From positions 1 to 50,738 of the forward strand of contig CAJOQM010000069.1 in assembly GCA_905236845.1 (NCBI GenBank): a stretch of 50,738 bases of DNA. The letters run 5' to 3'. The position numbers and the translations under genes are program-made. The notes below the pieces were generated by a model that was not told the DNA's origin, did no database searches, and saw nothing but the letters and a program-made list of their open reading frames with translations. Below are positions 7,277 to 16,115 of this stretch, in pieces (position 1 is the stretch's first letter; the number at the start of each line of letters is the position of its first letter). The stretch comes from an uncultured Lachnospiraceae bacterium (lineage in GTDB: Bacteria > Bacillota > Clostridia > Lachnospirales > Lachnospiraceae).

Positions 7277-9288
7277 TGGGTAACCTCTACGGTAGAGGCG
7301 GCAGGTCCCAGGCTTACCACAAGGGTTACGGTAGAGCCGTCCTCCACCTCGGTTCCGGATTCAGGAGACTGGCTTATGACAACTCCGCTTTCAACCGTAT
7401 CCGAATATTCCTCCGTATAGGTGCAGTTAAGACCGTAATTGGACAATGTAGTCTTCGCCGTAGCAAGAGAATTGCCGGCCACATTAGGTACGGGAGTGTA
7501 GGAGACCTCGGCTCCCTGACTTACCACGATAGTAATGGTAGAGCCGTATTCTACGGTAGAACCTGCCGTAGGCGACTGGCTTATGACATAGCCGGACTCT
7601 ACGGTATCGCTGTATGCGGTCTGCACATCCACACTGAACCCTGCATCCTTAAGGGTACTTTTTGCTTTCTTTTTCGTAAGTCCCGTAACGGAAGGCACGG
7701 AGGCTGTCTTTGCGCCCCGGCTTACCGTAAGGGTAACCGTAGTCGAAGAACTAAGGGCTGTTCCCGATGCGGGATCTGTGGAAATAACATTGCCCGCTTC
7801 TACCGTATCGCTGTATTCATAGGTGGTAGTGCCGTAGGTTATGCCCTTTGCGTCAAGAGCAGTCTTTGCCGCATCCTCGCTCATCCCAGTAACGTCTATC
7901 ATGGTAGTTGAGCTTGTAGAATCCGAATCCGTAGTGCCGGAGGATGATTCGCTGCCATTACTGATAGTCACGGAAACCGTGGTATTTGCCTCTGCCTGTT
8001 CACCGGATGCGGGATCCTGGGATATTATGTCACCCTCTGCCACAGTGTCGGAATATTCATATCCTGCCTTGGATATACCAAGATTAAGCTCATTTAATGC
8101 TTCTTTCGCCTCATCATAGGTCATTCCCGACACATCGGGTACCGTTATCGTCTCGCTGGTAACTTCCGTATCATCGGAGGAAGAGCCGCAGGACTTGAAT
8201 ATACCAAGGACAGACCCCAGGAAAAACAGCACTATGGCAAGTATAAGAACTACGACGACTATGCCCATGATAGTCATGGCCTTTTCCATGCGGGGATTCA
8301 AAAATCCCTTGTCGTCATCGTCATAATCATATTCTTCCTCGTCTTCTTCCGCTCTATCCTCTTCCATCATTGAAGATACAGCTCTTGCCCTTACGGCATT
8401 TACATCATCCGTATTGTACAGAATAGTCTTTGCCCCTTCGCTTGCGGGAATAACTACAAAATTCTCATTGGGATTAACCAGAGATTTTTTCAAATCCGTA
8501 AGAAGATCTGACATGCTTTGATATCGCCTGTCGGGGCTCTTCTGGGTACATTTCATTATTATGCCGTTTAATGCAACGGGAAGATCCGAAGCATAGACAC
8601 CCGGCTCTACAATATCATCCTGGAGATGGGCTACAGCCACAGCTACCGGAGTATCTGCCGTAAAGGGAACCCTGCCTGTCACCATCTCATACATTACTAT
8701 ACCCAGAGAATAAATATCGCTCTTTCCGTCTACAAAGCCGTTACGCGCCTGTTCAGGGGAAATATAATGGACAGAGCCCATAACGTCGGAATTTATGGTA
8801 TCGGTAGATGCGGCTCTGGCTATACCAAAATCCGTTACTTTCACCTTTCCGTCAGTGGATATCATTATATTCTGGGGCTTAATATCCCTGTGAACCACCT
8901 GGTGATGATGTGCATCCTCTATACCCTTTGCCACCTGAATCGCTATGGATACGGATTCTTTCCAGGAGAGGCGTCCCTTCTTTTCGATATAAGTCTTTAA
9001 GGTAATGCCCTCTATGCATTCCATAACGATATAATTCTCGCCTCTTTCCTGCCCTACGTCGTAAATATTTACGATATTGGGATGGTTAAGGCCTGCAGCC
9101 GCCTGGGCTTCCACCTGGAATTTCGCCAGAAACTGGGGGTCCTGGGCAAATTCGGATTTCAACACTTTTATGGCTACATTTCTGTTTAGCGTATGATCTA
9201 AAGCTTTATACACCAGAGACATTCCTCCGGTGCCTATCTGATCTAATATTTCATATCGCCCTTCTATGTATGTTCCCTTTTCAAACAT
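7273..9288 (-). CDS. prkC: PASTA-domain Ser/Thr protein kinase (PrkC/Stk type)
   Basis: Membrane-bound eukaryotic-type kinase that senses peptidoglycan fragments or lipid II. Seen: glycine loop IGTGGMS (18-24), catalytic Lys41, HRDIKPQN (133-140), DFG (153-155) and an activation loop rich in Ser and Thr; an acidic juxtamembrane stretch (about 310-330); one membrane helix (339-364); then four extracellular PASTA repeats (about 380-445, 465-530, 535-600 and 602-665), the first two separated by a Ser/Thr/Gly-rich linker. Length 671 residues is typical. It follows the PP2C phosphatase gene by 15 nt, the usual kinase/phosphatase pair, and sits in an operon with wall, translation and ribosome-assembly genes. 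Confidence 0.97.
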   Translation of the reverse strand: MFEKGTYIEGRYEILDQIGTGGMSLVYKALDHTLNRNVAIKVLKSEFAQDPQFLAKFQVEAQAAAGLNHPNIVNIYDVGQERGENYIVMECIEGITLKTYIEKKGRLSWKESVSIAIQVAKGIEDAHHHQVVHRDIKPQNIMISTDGKVKVTDFGIARAASTDTINSDVMGSVHYISPEQARNGFVDGKSDIYSLGIVMYEMVTGRVPFTADTPVAVAVAHLQDDIVEPGVYASDLPVALNGIIMKCTQKSPDRRYQSMSDLLTDLKKSLVNPNENFVVIPASEGAKTILYNTDDVNAVRARAVSSMMEEDRAEEDEEEYDYDDDDKGFLNPRMEKAMTIMGIVVVVLILAIVLFFLGSVLGIFKSCGSSSDDTEVTSETITVPDVSGMTYDEAKEALNELNLGISKAGYEYSDTVAEGDIISQDPASGEQAEANTTVSVTISNGSESSSGTTDSDSTSSTTMIDVTGMSEDAAKTALDAKGITYGTTTYEYSDTVEAGNVISTDPASGTALSSSTTVTLTVSRGAKTASVPSVTGLTKKKAKSTLKDAGFSVDVQTAYSDTVESGYVISQSPTAGSTVEYGSTITIVVSQGAEVSYTPVPNVAGNSLATAKTTLSNYGLNCTYTEEYSDTVESGVVISQSPESGTEVEDGSTVTLVVSLGPAASTVEVTQ

Positions 9289-9303
9289 ATCTAACTCCTG
9301 TCA

Positions 9304-10023
9304 TTAAGTCTCTATATAAACAACCGATATATTATCGGTACCGCCGTTATCATTTGCCGCTTTTATAAGGCGCTCTACCTTTTCCACCGGGTCAAGCCCC
9401 GTACGCACGAGCTGCTCTATCCTCTGATTGTCAAGCATATTTGTAAGTCCGTCCGAGCAAAGCAAAATCTCGTCATGGGGTCTTAATGCCCTCTTAAAAC
9501 AGTCAACCTCCAGAGTGGGAAAGACTCCCACGGCTCTGGTTATAACGTTTTTCTGGGGATGAATACGGGCGGCCTGTTCCCTGAGCCTTCCGTTATTTAC
9601 CATCTCCTGGACATAAGAATGATCCTTTGTTACCTGCTCTATATTTTTATTTATAATATAAAGCCTGCTGTCACCCACATTAAAAGCATAGAGAATCCCG
9701 TCTTTTATGACAGCCGCCACAAATGTAGTCCCCATTCCGTTCTTTTCCGGATCGCTCATGGAAATTCTGTACAATTCCTCGTTGGTCTTAACCAAAGCAT
9801 CCGTGATAACGATATTCGGATCCGGGCGATTGTCTGCAGATACCAGTGTCACCAGCTTTTCTATGGCAAATCTGGAAGCAAAATCTCCTGCCCTGTGACC
9901 ACCCATGCCGTCAGCTACGGCAAAAAGATTGGGAAGCGTCCCCAGAGGTCCGTCTTTTGAATATATGGAATCCTGGTTTGTTTCCCGGACTCTTCCCGTA
10001 TCGGTTTTTGAATAAGTCTTCAT
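9304..10023 (-). CDS. prpC: PP2C-family Ser/Thr protein phosphatase (partner of the PASTA kinase)
   Basis: Metal-dependent PPM phosphatase that reverses phosphorylation by the adjacent PASTA kinase in known systems. Motifs: TDTGRVRETNQDS with the first metal-binding Asp, FAVADGMGGHRAGDFAS, GDSRLYIIN, CSDGLTNML and the terminal GGTDNISVV holding the last metal-binding Asp. Length 239 residues is normal, and no membrane segment is seen, so it should be cytosolic. The start codon overlaps the rlmN stop (ATGA), giving coupled translation in the rlmN-prpC-prkC order that is conserved across Firmicutes. Confidence 0.95.
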   Translation of the reverse strand: MKTYSKTDTGRVRETNQDSIYSKDGPLGTLPNLFAVADGMGGHRAGDFASRFAIEKLVTLVSADNRPDPNIVITDALVKTNEELYRISMSDPEKNGMGTTFVAAVIKDGILYAFNVGDSRLYIINKNIEQVTKDHSYVQEMVNNGRLREQAARIHPQKNVITRAVGVFPTLEVDCFKRALRPHDEILLCSDGLTNMLDNQRIEQLVRTGLDPVEKVERLIKAANDNGGTDNISVVYIET

Positions 10024-11081
10024 GATAACTGTTGTTGCTCCTTGTTGTGCCGGCTTCGAAGCTGCCCGCAGGCGCCGTTTATATCCCGGCCGGTTTCCCT
10101 TCTAATAGTAGCATTTATTTTGTATTTTTCAAGTTTCTTTTTAAATTCCAGCGCCGCCTTGCGTGAACTTTTGAAGTTTTCATCCCGCCCGCCGGGGTTT
10201 ACGGGAATAATGTTTATATGAGCATCTTTTCCCTTAAAAAGGGCTCCGAGGGCTCTTGCATGTTCATCGGTATCATTTACCGAATCAATAAGCGCATATT
10301 CATAAGTAACTCTTCTTCCCGTCTTTTTAAAATATTCATCACATTCTTTCAAAACCTCATCGAGCCCGTATCTTTTTGCCACAGGCATTATCTTTTCCCT
10401 TGTAGCCTGATCCGAGGCGTGAAGCGAGAGAGCAAGCGTCAGGGGAATGCCTTCTTCAGAAAGCTTTTTTATTCCCGGGACAATGCCGCAGGTAGAGACC
10501 GTAATATTCCTTGCGCTTAGATTATAGCCCCTTTCGTCTGTTAAGAGCCTTATAAATCTTACCACATTATCATAATTATCCAAAGGCTCTCCCATTCCCA
10601 TAACTACCACATGACCGATTCTTTCGTCTATATCGCAGCTTACGGTGTATATCTGGGACAATATCTCATAGGCGCTCAAATTCCTTTTCCGGCCGTCTAT
10701 GCCGGATGCGCAAAAGACGCACCCCATAGCGCACCCCACCTGGGTGGAAACACATATGGTGACTCCGTATTCATAGCGCATAAGGACAGTCTCTATATAT
10801 TCCCCGTCCCGGGTTTTGAAAAGATATTTGCGTGTTCCGTCAATCTTCGAAATAAGTCTCTCTTCCGTTTCAAGAAAAGGGATAAAGCAGTCCTCTTTCA
10901 GTTTTTCCCGAAGCTTTTTGGATATATCCGTCATTTCATCAAAAGAAGTGACTCTTCTTTCATGAATCCAGGAAAAAATCTGGGCAGCTCTGTAAGAAGG
11001 CTCCTCAAGTCCTTTTATATAATCCTTAAGCTCGCTTAATGTCAAAGATCCTGCATCCGTATTTGCGCTGATCCCGTCCAT
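10020..11081 (-). CDS. rlmN: Dual-specificity 23S rRNA/tRNA adenine-C2 methyltransferase RlmN
   Basis: Radical-SAM enzyme that methylates C2 of A2503 in 23S rRNA and of A37 in some tRNAs. The CxxxCxxC cluster motif is at Cys117, Cys121 and Cys124, followed by VVMGMGEPLDNYDNV and the NITVSTCGIVPGI segment; the C-terminal region has the NIIPVNP motif and a late Cys in INGACGQL that matches the catalytic Cys of the family. Length 353 residues is normal. The start overlaps the rsmB stop as TGATG. No sign of the Cfr-type variant was noted, though Cfr and RlmN are close relatives. Confidence 0.95.
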   Translation of the reverse strand: MDGISANTDAGSLTLSELKDYIKGLEEPSYRAAQIFSWIHERRVTSFDEMTDISKKLREKLKEDCFIPFLETEERLISKIDGTRKYLFKTRDGEYIETVLMRYEYGVTICVSTQVGCAMGCVFCASGIDGRKRNLSAYEILSQIYTVSCDIDERIGHVVVMGMGEPLDNYDNVVRFIRLLTDERGYNLSARNITVSTCGIVPGIKKLSEEGIPLTLALSLHASDQATREKIMPVAKRYGLDEVLKECDEYFKKTGRRVTYEYALIDSVNDTDEHARALGALFKGKDAHINIIPVNPGGRDENFKSSRKAALEFKKKLEKYKINATIRRETGRDINGACGQLRSRHNKEQQQLS

Positions 11082-12433
11082 CAGATATTTCTCCTGAATA
11101 TGGCGTAATAAAATCCATCCATCCCGGAATCCGACATATCGGGAACTATCTCCCTTTCCGCAAGAAGCTCAAGATCAAGATTTTCCGCAGCCCATTTTGC
11201 ATTATCACTGTTTTCAAAATGATTTACGGTGCAGGTCGAATACACCAGATATCCTCCGGGTACTGTATATTTGGAGCACACGGAAAGCATATCTTTCTGT
11301 GTTCCTGCGAGAAATTCTATATCATCGGGACTTACCCTGTGACGGATGTCCGGCTTTCTGCCTGTGACTCCAAGTCCCGAACAGGGTGCATCCACAAAGA
11401 CAAGATCATACTTTCCGATATCATCTTCGTTAAGAACCAGGGCGTCTTTAAGGGAAGTATTTATAATTTTTCCGTATCCCATACGGGCAATATTTTCGTC
11501 GAGCTTTTGCTTTTTGCGCTCCGTAATATCTCTTGCTTCTATCCTTACCCGCTCTCCCAGAAGATTTGCCGCATAAAGGCTTTTGCCTCCCGGAGCCGCA
11601 CATACATCCAGCATTTTCATGGGCTTTTCCGAATTATAAAGGTATGCTCCTGCGACCTCCAGAGCGTCCCGGACCGCTATCCCGCAGCTTTTGTTCTGGA
11701 TATAGAAATATCCTTTCTGGTAGGCTTCAAGCTTTCTTATATCTCCCAGATTGCTTGCATACATCGCCCCCGGGAAGTCTTTGCTTTTTTCGACCTTTAC
11801 TCCTGCTTTTTTGAGCGCCTCAAAAAGCTTATCAGGCTTTATCTTGCGTTCGTTTGTCCACAAATACACAGGTGCATCGCTTGCGGAAATCGACTTAAGC
11901 ATATTCTCGCAGACGGCAAAACCCATATAATCATTCCACATCCTGACTATCCATCTTGGCATGGAATAAGTAACACTCAAAAATCCCACGGGATCCGAAG
12001 CTGCGTCAGGCAAAGTTACATTAAAATCCTCATCGCTTATGGTGCGTAGGACTCCGTTTACAAAGGAGCAAAGACCTGCCATGCCCCGGCGCTTTACCAG
12101 CTTTACCGCCTCATTTACGGCAGCATAGCCCGGCACCCTGTCCATAAACAAAAGCTGATAGGATGATACCCGAAGGACATTGCGAATATAAGGCTTCATT
12201 CTTTTAATCTTAAGAGAAGAAACCTGTTCAATGCAATAATCAATATATACCATCTCCTGGAGCGTTCCTTCAAGAAGCCTGGTATATAAAGCCCGATCCT
12301 CGCCCTTTAAGGGCTTTAGCCGGTTGTATTCTTTTTCCAGGGCTTCGCTTAAAAGCCTGCCCTTTTCATTGATTTCCATGAGAGAATCCACAGCTCTCTC
12401 ACGGGCATTTGCCATGGCCATTTTTTTCTCCAA
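11081..12433 (-). CDS. rsmB: 16S rRNA (cytosine(967)-C(5))-methyltransferase RsmB
   Basis: Two-domain RNA methyltransferase: a NusB-like RNA-binding domain (about residues 8-140), then a SAM-dependent m5C methyltransferase domain (about 230-448). The SAM loop LDVCAAPGGKS, the catalytic DAPCSGLGVTGRKPD motif and the second-cysteine motif VYSTCTVNHFEN are all present. Length 450 residues is usual. It lies between fmt (3-nt gap) and rlmN (overlap) in the def-fmt-rsmB order common in bacteria. The N-terminus EKKMAMANARERAVDSL could also start a few codons later. Confidence 0.95.
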   Translation of the reverse strand: MEKKMAMANARERAVDSLMEINEKGRLLSEALEKEYNRLKPLKGEDRALYTRLLEGTLQEMVYIDYCIEQVSSLKIKRMKPYIRNVLRVSSYQLLFMDRVPGYAAVNEAVKLVKRRGMAGLCSFVNGVLRTISDEDFNVTLPDAASDPVGFLSVTYSMPRWIVRMWNDYMGFAVCENMLKSISASDAPVYLWTNERKIKPDKLFEALKKAGVKVEKSKDFPGAMYASNLGDIRKLEAYQKGYFYIQNKSCGIAVRDALEVAGAYLYNSEKPMKMLDVCAAPGGKSLYAANLLGERVRIEARDITERKKQKLDENIARMGYGKIINTSLKDALVLNEDDIGKYDLVFVDAPCSGLGVTGRKPDIRHRVSPDDIEFLAGTQKDMLSVCSKYTVPGGYLVYSTCTVNHFENSDNAKWAAENLDLELLAEREIVPDMSDSGMDGFYYAIFRRNI

Positions 12434-12436
12434 AAA

Positions 12437-13396
12437 TCATTCGCCCAATCTGGTACCGTCATCAAGCCTCACGCCGCGCAGAAAAGCCGCAGCATCCATA
12501 CGTTTTTTCCCTTCAAGCTGCAGGGATTTTATCTCAAGCTCTCCTTCGCCACAGGAAACAAACATCCTGCTGCCCTCCCTGACAATAATGGTTCCGGGGA
12601 TGATACCGTTTTCATCTTTTGCTTCCGGCTTCTTAGGTATTATGTCAACTGCGCTTGTTTCCCATATCTTAAGGGTTTTTCCTTTCAGATAAGTAAAAGC
12701 GCAGGGCCAGGGACTCATTCCCCTGACAAAGCAGGACAATTCGCCGGCGCTTTTTTCAAAATCCATCTTTCCGTCAGACTTCTTGATCATAGCAGTATAG
12801 GAAGCTCTGCTTTCATCCTGGGGAGTATATGTCGCTTTCCCTTCTTCTATAGCTCTTAAAGCTTCTTTTATAAGCCTTCCTCCTTCATAGGAGAGCTTAT
12901 CAAAAAGAGTTTCGGCAGTGTCATTATCATCTATGGCAACCTCTCTTACCATAATGACATCCCCCGTATCAATCCCCTCATCCATTCTCATGGCGCTTAC
13001 GCCGGTTATTTTTTTGCCGTCGATAATAGCCCTTTGAATAGGAGAAGAGCCTCTGTATTCCGGAAGGATTGATGCATGTATATTTACGCAGCAATATTTT
13101 GGTATATCCAGCACCCTTTTTGTAAGAATCTGTCCAAAGGCAGCAACAACCATAAAATCCGGCGCAAGGTCTTCGAGTTTTTTTACTGCCTCCTCGTTTT
13201 TCAAGGAAGAGGGCTGATACACCTCAATGCCGTGCGACAATGCCGCTTCCTTGACGGGAGATGCCGTCAAAGCACCGTGTCTTCCCTTGGGCTTATCCGG
13301 CTGGGTTACCGCAAGGCATACGTCGCATCCCATATCCACAAGGGCATCAAGCACGGGAACGGCAAAGTCCGGCGTTCCCATAAATATCACTTTCAT
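12437..13396 (-). CDS. fmt: Methionyl-tRNA formyltransferase
   Basis: Transfers a formyl group from 10-formyl-tetrahydrofolate to Met-tRNAi, making the initiator fMet-tRNA. Motifs: the start IFMGTPDFAVPVLDAL, TQPDKPKGRHG, and the catalytic block NIHASILPEYRGSSPIQRAI with the Asn and His residues, followed by GVSAMRMDEGIDTGDV. A C-terminal OB-like domain for tRNA binding follows. Length 319 residues is normal. It is placed directly between def and rsmB, and def removes the formyl group that this enzyme adds. Confidence 0.97.
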   Translation of the reverse strand: MKVIFMGTPDFAVPVLDALVDMGCDVCLAVTQPDKPKGRHGALTASPVKEAALSHGIEVYQPSSLKNEEAVKKLEDLAPDFMVVAAFGQILTKRVLDIPKYCCVNIHASILPEYRGSSPIQRAIIDGKKITGVSAMRMDEGIDTGDVIMVREVAIDDNDTAETLFDKLSYEGGRLIKEALRAIEEGKATYTPQDESRASYTAMIKKSDGKMDFEKSAGELSCFVRGMSPWPCAFTYLKGKTLKIWETSAVDIIPKKPEAKDENGIIPGTIIVREGSRMFVSCGEGELEIKSLQLEGKKRMDAAAFLRGVRLDDGTRLGE

Positions 13397-13399
13397 AGA

Positions 13400-13888
13400 C
13401 TATTCTCCGTCCGGGGCTTCCATATCTCTTATGCCGCCTTCTGCTATCTCCACATAAACCCTGCCTTCGAGATGATCAATCTCATGGCATATGGCTCTTG
13501 CAAGGAGACCTTCCGCCTCTATCCTGTATTCTCTCATATCAAGGTCAAAGGCTTTCGCAACAACATGCATTGGCCGGGTCACCGTGCCTACCTTACCCGG
13601 TACCGAAAGACAGCCCTCATCTCCCGTCTGTTCTCCATCTGACTCCAAAATCTCCGGATTTATCATAATAATGGGATTGGCCTCTTCTTCATCCGAAGTA
13701 ACATCTATTACAACAAGCCTCTTTAAGACTCCTACCTGGGGAGCCGCAAGCCCTACGCCGTTTGCTTCATACATGGTATCAAGCATATCCTGGGCAAGCT
13801 CTTTAATCCTGGGGGTCACATTTTCTATAACCCTGCATTTTTTTGCGAGAATCTCGTCTCCGTATGTACGTATCTGTCTTAATGCCAT
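13400..13888 (-). CDS. def: Peptide deformylase
   Basis: Metalloprotease that removes the N-formyl group from nascent proteins. All three family motifs are present: GVGLAAPQVG (residues 44-53, with Gln51), EGCLSVPG (91-98, metal ligand Cys93) and HEIDH (135-139, metal ligands His135 and His139 with the catalytic Glu). Length 162 residues. The gene is 10 nt downstream of priA and 3 nt upstream of fmt, forming the classic priA-def-fmt group. Confidence 0.97.
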   Translation of the reverse strand: MALRQIRTYGDEILAKKCRVIENVTPRIKELAQDMLDTMYEANGVGLAAPQVGVLKRLVVIDVTSDEEEANPIIMINPEILESDGEQTGDEGCLSVPGKVGTVTRPMHVVAKAFDLDMREYRIEAEGLLARAICHEIDHLEGRVYVEIAEGGIRDMEAPDGE

Positions 13889-13897
13889 TTTCTACCT

Positions 13898-16114
13898 CTA
13901 ATTTATTTCAAACTGAACTGAACATCCCGAATAAACGGAATCTTCCTTTATCCTGTCTTCACCTATATCCTTAAGCTTTATAAGAGCGGCTCTTGTGGCG
14001 GATTTAATATAAATAATCCGTCTGTATGTATCGTTTATCTTTGCAATGGGCGGGCTTGACGGTCCCATAATGCGAAGCTTTTCCGATTCGTATTTTGCAA
14101 ATACATCCTTTAATGCCTTTGCGGCATTTTCGCAGCAATCTTCTTTCCTTGCGGATATAAGGACGCTTTCCATATGAGATACCGGGGGATATCCCATCGT
14201 CTTTCTGTAAAAAATCTCCTTTTCATAGAAAGAGGCATAATCCTGGGTCGCAGCAGACTCTATACTGTAATGCTCGGGAGAATAAGTCTGTATGATAACT
14301 TCTCCTTTCTTTGAGCCTCTTCCTGCCCTGCCCGCTGCCTGGGTAAGGAGCTGGAATGTCTTTTCCGCCGCCTTGTAATCCGGAGAATACAGGGATATAT
14401 CCGCAGCCGCCACACCTACAAGGGTCACGTTGGGAAAATCGTGTCCCTTTACTATCATCTGGGTTCCTATAAGTATATCAGCTTCGTTATTTGCAAACGC
14501 CGAAAGTATCTTTTCGTGGCCGTCCTTATTGCGAGTAGTGTCTGCATCCATACGCAGTATCTTTGCCCTGGGGAAAAGCTTTTGGGTAATATCCTCAAGC
14601 ATCTGGGTTCCGCCCTTAAATCCCCTTACGGCTGCAGAACCGCACTCGGGACAGGTTCTTATATAAGGCATTGAATAGTCACAATAATGACATATCAATT
14701 TACCTCCCCTGTGCTCCTTTAAGGAAACGTCACAATGAGGGCATTTTACCACATAACCGCATGAGCGACAAGTGACGAACCCTGCCATTCCTCTTCTGTT
14801 TATAAAAAGCATGGTCTGCTCCTTGTTTTCGAGCCTTTTGGATATGGCTTTCCTAAGCTCATTGCTTATGGCAGACCTGTTTCCCTCTTTAAGCTCGGAG
14901 CGCATATCAACTATGCGGGCTTTAGGTAAAGGCTTTCCGTTTGCCCTTTGGGGAAGCTCATAAAGCTTAAACTGTCCCCTCCTTGCGGCATAATAGCTTT
15001 CCACGGAGGGAGTGGCAGAGCCTAATACAAGAGTCGCATCGCAAAGCCTTGCAAGCTCTGTAGCTACTCCTCTTGCGTCATATTTGGGTACGGATTCGCT
15101 TCTGTATGCCCCCTCGTGCTCTTCGTCTATTATGATAAATCCTATATCCTTAAAAGGCGTAAACAAGGCAGACCTTGGTCCTATTATTACATCTATCTCT
15201 CCGTCCCTTGCCCTTAAATACTGGTCGTACCTTTCCCCTTCACTCATTTTCGAATGAAGGAAAGATACCCTGTCCTTAAACCTGCCGTAAAACCGCATAA
15301 CAGTCTGGTATGTAAGGGCTATCTCGGGTATCAGCATTATGGAGGCTTTCCCCATGGAAGCGGCATGAGCGATAAGCTCCATGTAGATCAAAGTCTTGCC
15401 GCTACCCGTGACTCCGTGAATAAGACAGGTATCATGCCTTCCCTCGTCAAAATCCTTTATGATCCCGTCACATATTTCCTTTTGCTCCGGATTAAGCTCC
15501 GGCGGCTTTTCGTTGTAAGAGCTGCTTTCTACGGGATTTCGAAGCTCATTTGTCTTTTCCGTCAGGATATATCCGGCTTCTTCAAGCCCTTTTATAACAG
15601 CAGATGATATGTTCAGCTTTCCGGTAACTACCTCATAGGGTATGCGGGGCTCTTTAAGCAGAGCCCCCAAAAGCCTGGCTCTTGCCATATATTTTCTGTG
15701 CTCGCAAAGACTCATATATTCCAGAGCCCGCTCTTTTGAAGATGACAGCACGACCGTCCTTCTCGTAAGATGGGAAATCTTTTTCTTTACGGGAAGGACG
15801 GTCTTTAAGGCTTTCGTCATTGTACCGCCATAATTATTCTTTATCCACGCCGCAAGAGCTATCATTCTCTCATCTGCGGCAACAGCATTTCCCTCAACGG
15901 CTTCTATTTTTTTTATCCGGGACGGATCATAAGAAGGATCGTCCGTAAGCTCTACTACATATCCCATCCTTTCCTTATCGGATTTTCCGAAAGGAATCCG
16001 CACCTTAACGCCTTCGGATATCCTGTCCTTAAGCTCTCCGGGAATAGCATATGTAAAAGCCCTGTCCACTTTTTCGTGGGATATATCTATTATGACCTTT
16101 GCATATCCGGACAA
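13898..16114 (-). CDS. priA: Primosomal protein N' (replication restart helicase PriA)
   Basis: Superfamily-2 3'-to-5' DNA helicase that reloads the replisome at stalled forks. In order: N-terminal DNA-binding domain starting YAKVIIDISHEKVDRAFTY, Walker A GVTGSGKT near residue 234, the DEEH box near 331, GSATPS, a zinc-binding insertion with eight Cys in CxxC pairs (about 451-491) and helicase motifs ending QAAGRAGRG near 600. Length 738 residues is typical. It is one base downstream of murE. Confidence 0.97.
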   Translation of the reverse strand: MSGYAKVIIDISHEKVDRAFTYAIPGELKDRISEGVKVRIPFGKSDKERMGYVVELTDDPSYDPSRIKKIEAVEGNAVAADERMIALAAWIKNNYGGTMTKALKTVLPVKKKISHLTRRTVVLSSSKERALEYMSLCEHRKYMARARLLGALLKEPRIPYEVVTGKLNISSAVIKGLEEAGYILTEKTNELRNPVESSSYNEKPPELNPEQKEICDGIIKDFDEGRHDTCLIHGVTGSGKTLIYMELIAHAASMGKASIMLIPEIALTYQTVMRFYGRFKDRVSFLHSKMSEGERYDQYLRARDGEIDVIIGPRSALFTPFKDIGFIIIDEEHEGAYRSESVPKYDARGVATELARLCDATLVLGSATPSVESYYAARRGQFKLYELPQRANGKPLPKARIVDMRSELKEGNRSAISNELRKAISKRLENKEQTMLFINRRGMAGFVTCRSCGYVVKCPHCDVSLKEHRGGKLICHYCDYSMPYIRTCPECGSAAVRGFKGGTQMLEDITQKLFPRAKILRMDADTTRNKDGHEKILSAFANNEADILIGTQMIVKGHDFPNVTLVGVAAADISLYSPDYKAAEKTFQLLTQAAGRAGRGSKKGEVIIQTYSPEHYSIESAATQDYASFYEKEIFYRKTMGYPPVSHMESVLISARKEDCCENAAKALKDVFAKYESEKLRIMGPSSPPIAKINDTYRRIIYIKSATRAALIKLKDIGEDRIKEDSVYSGCSVQFEIN

Positions 16115-16115
16115 T

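Noticed and set aside
11219..12049. A 276-codon open frame on the plus strand opposite rsmB
   Set aside because: Fully covered by rsmB motifs on the minus strand; no ribosome-binding site or family match.
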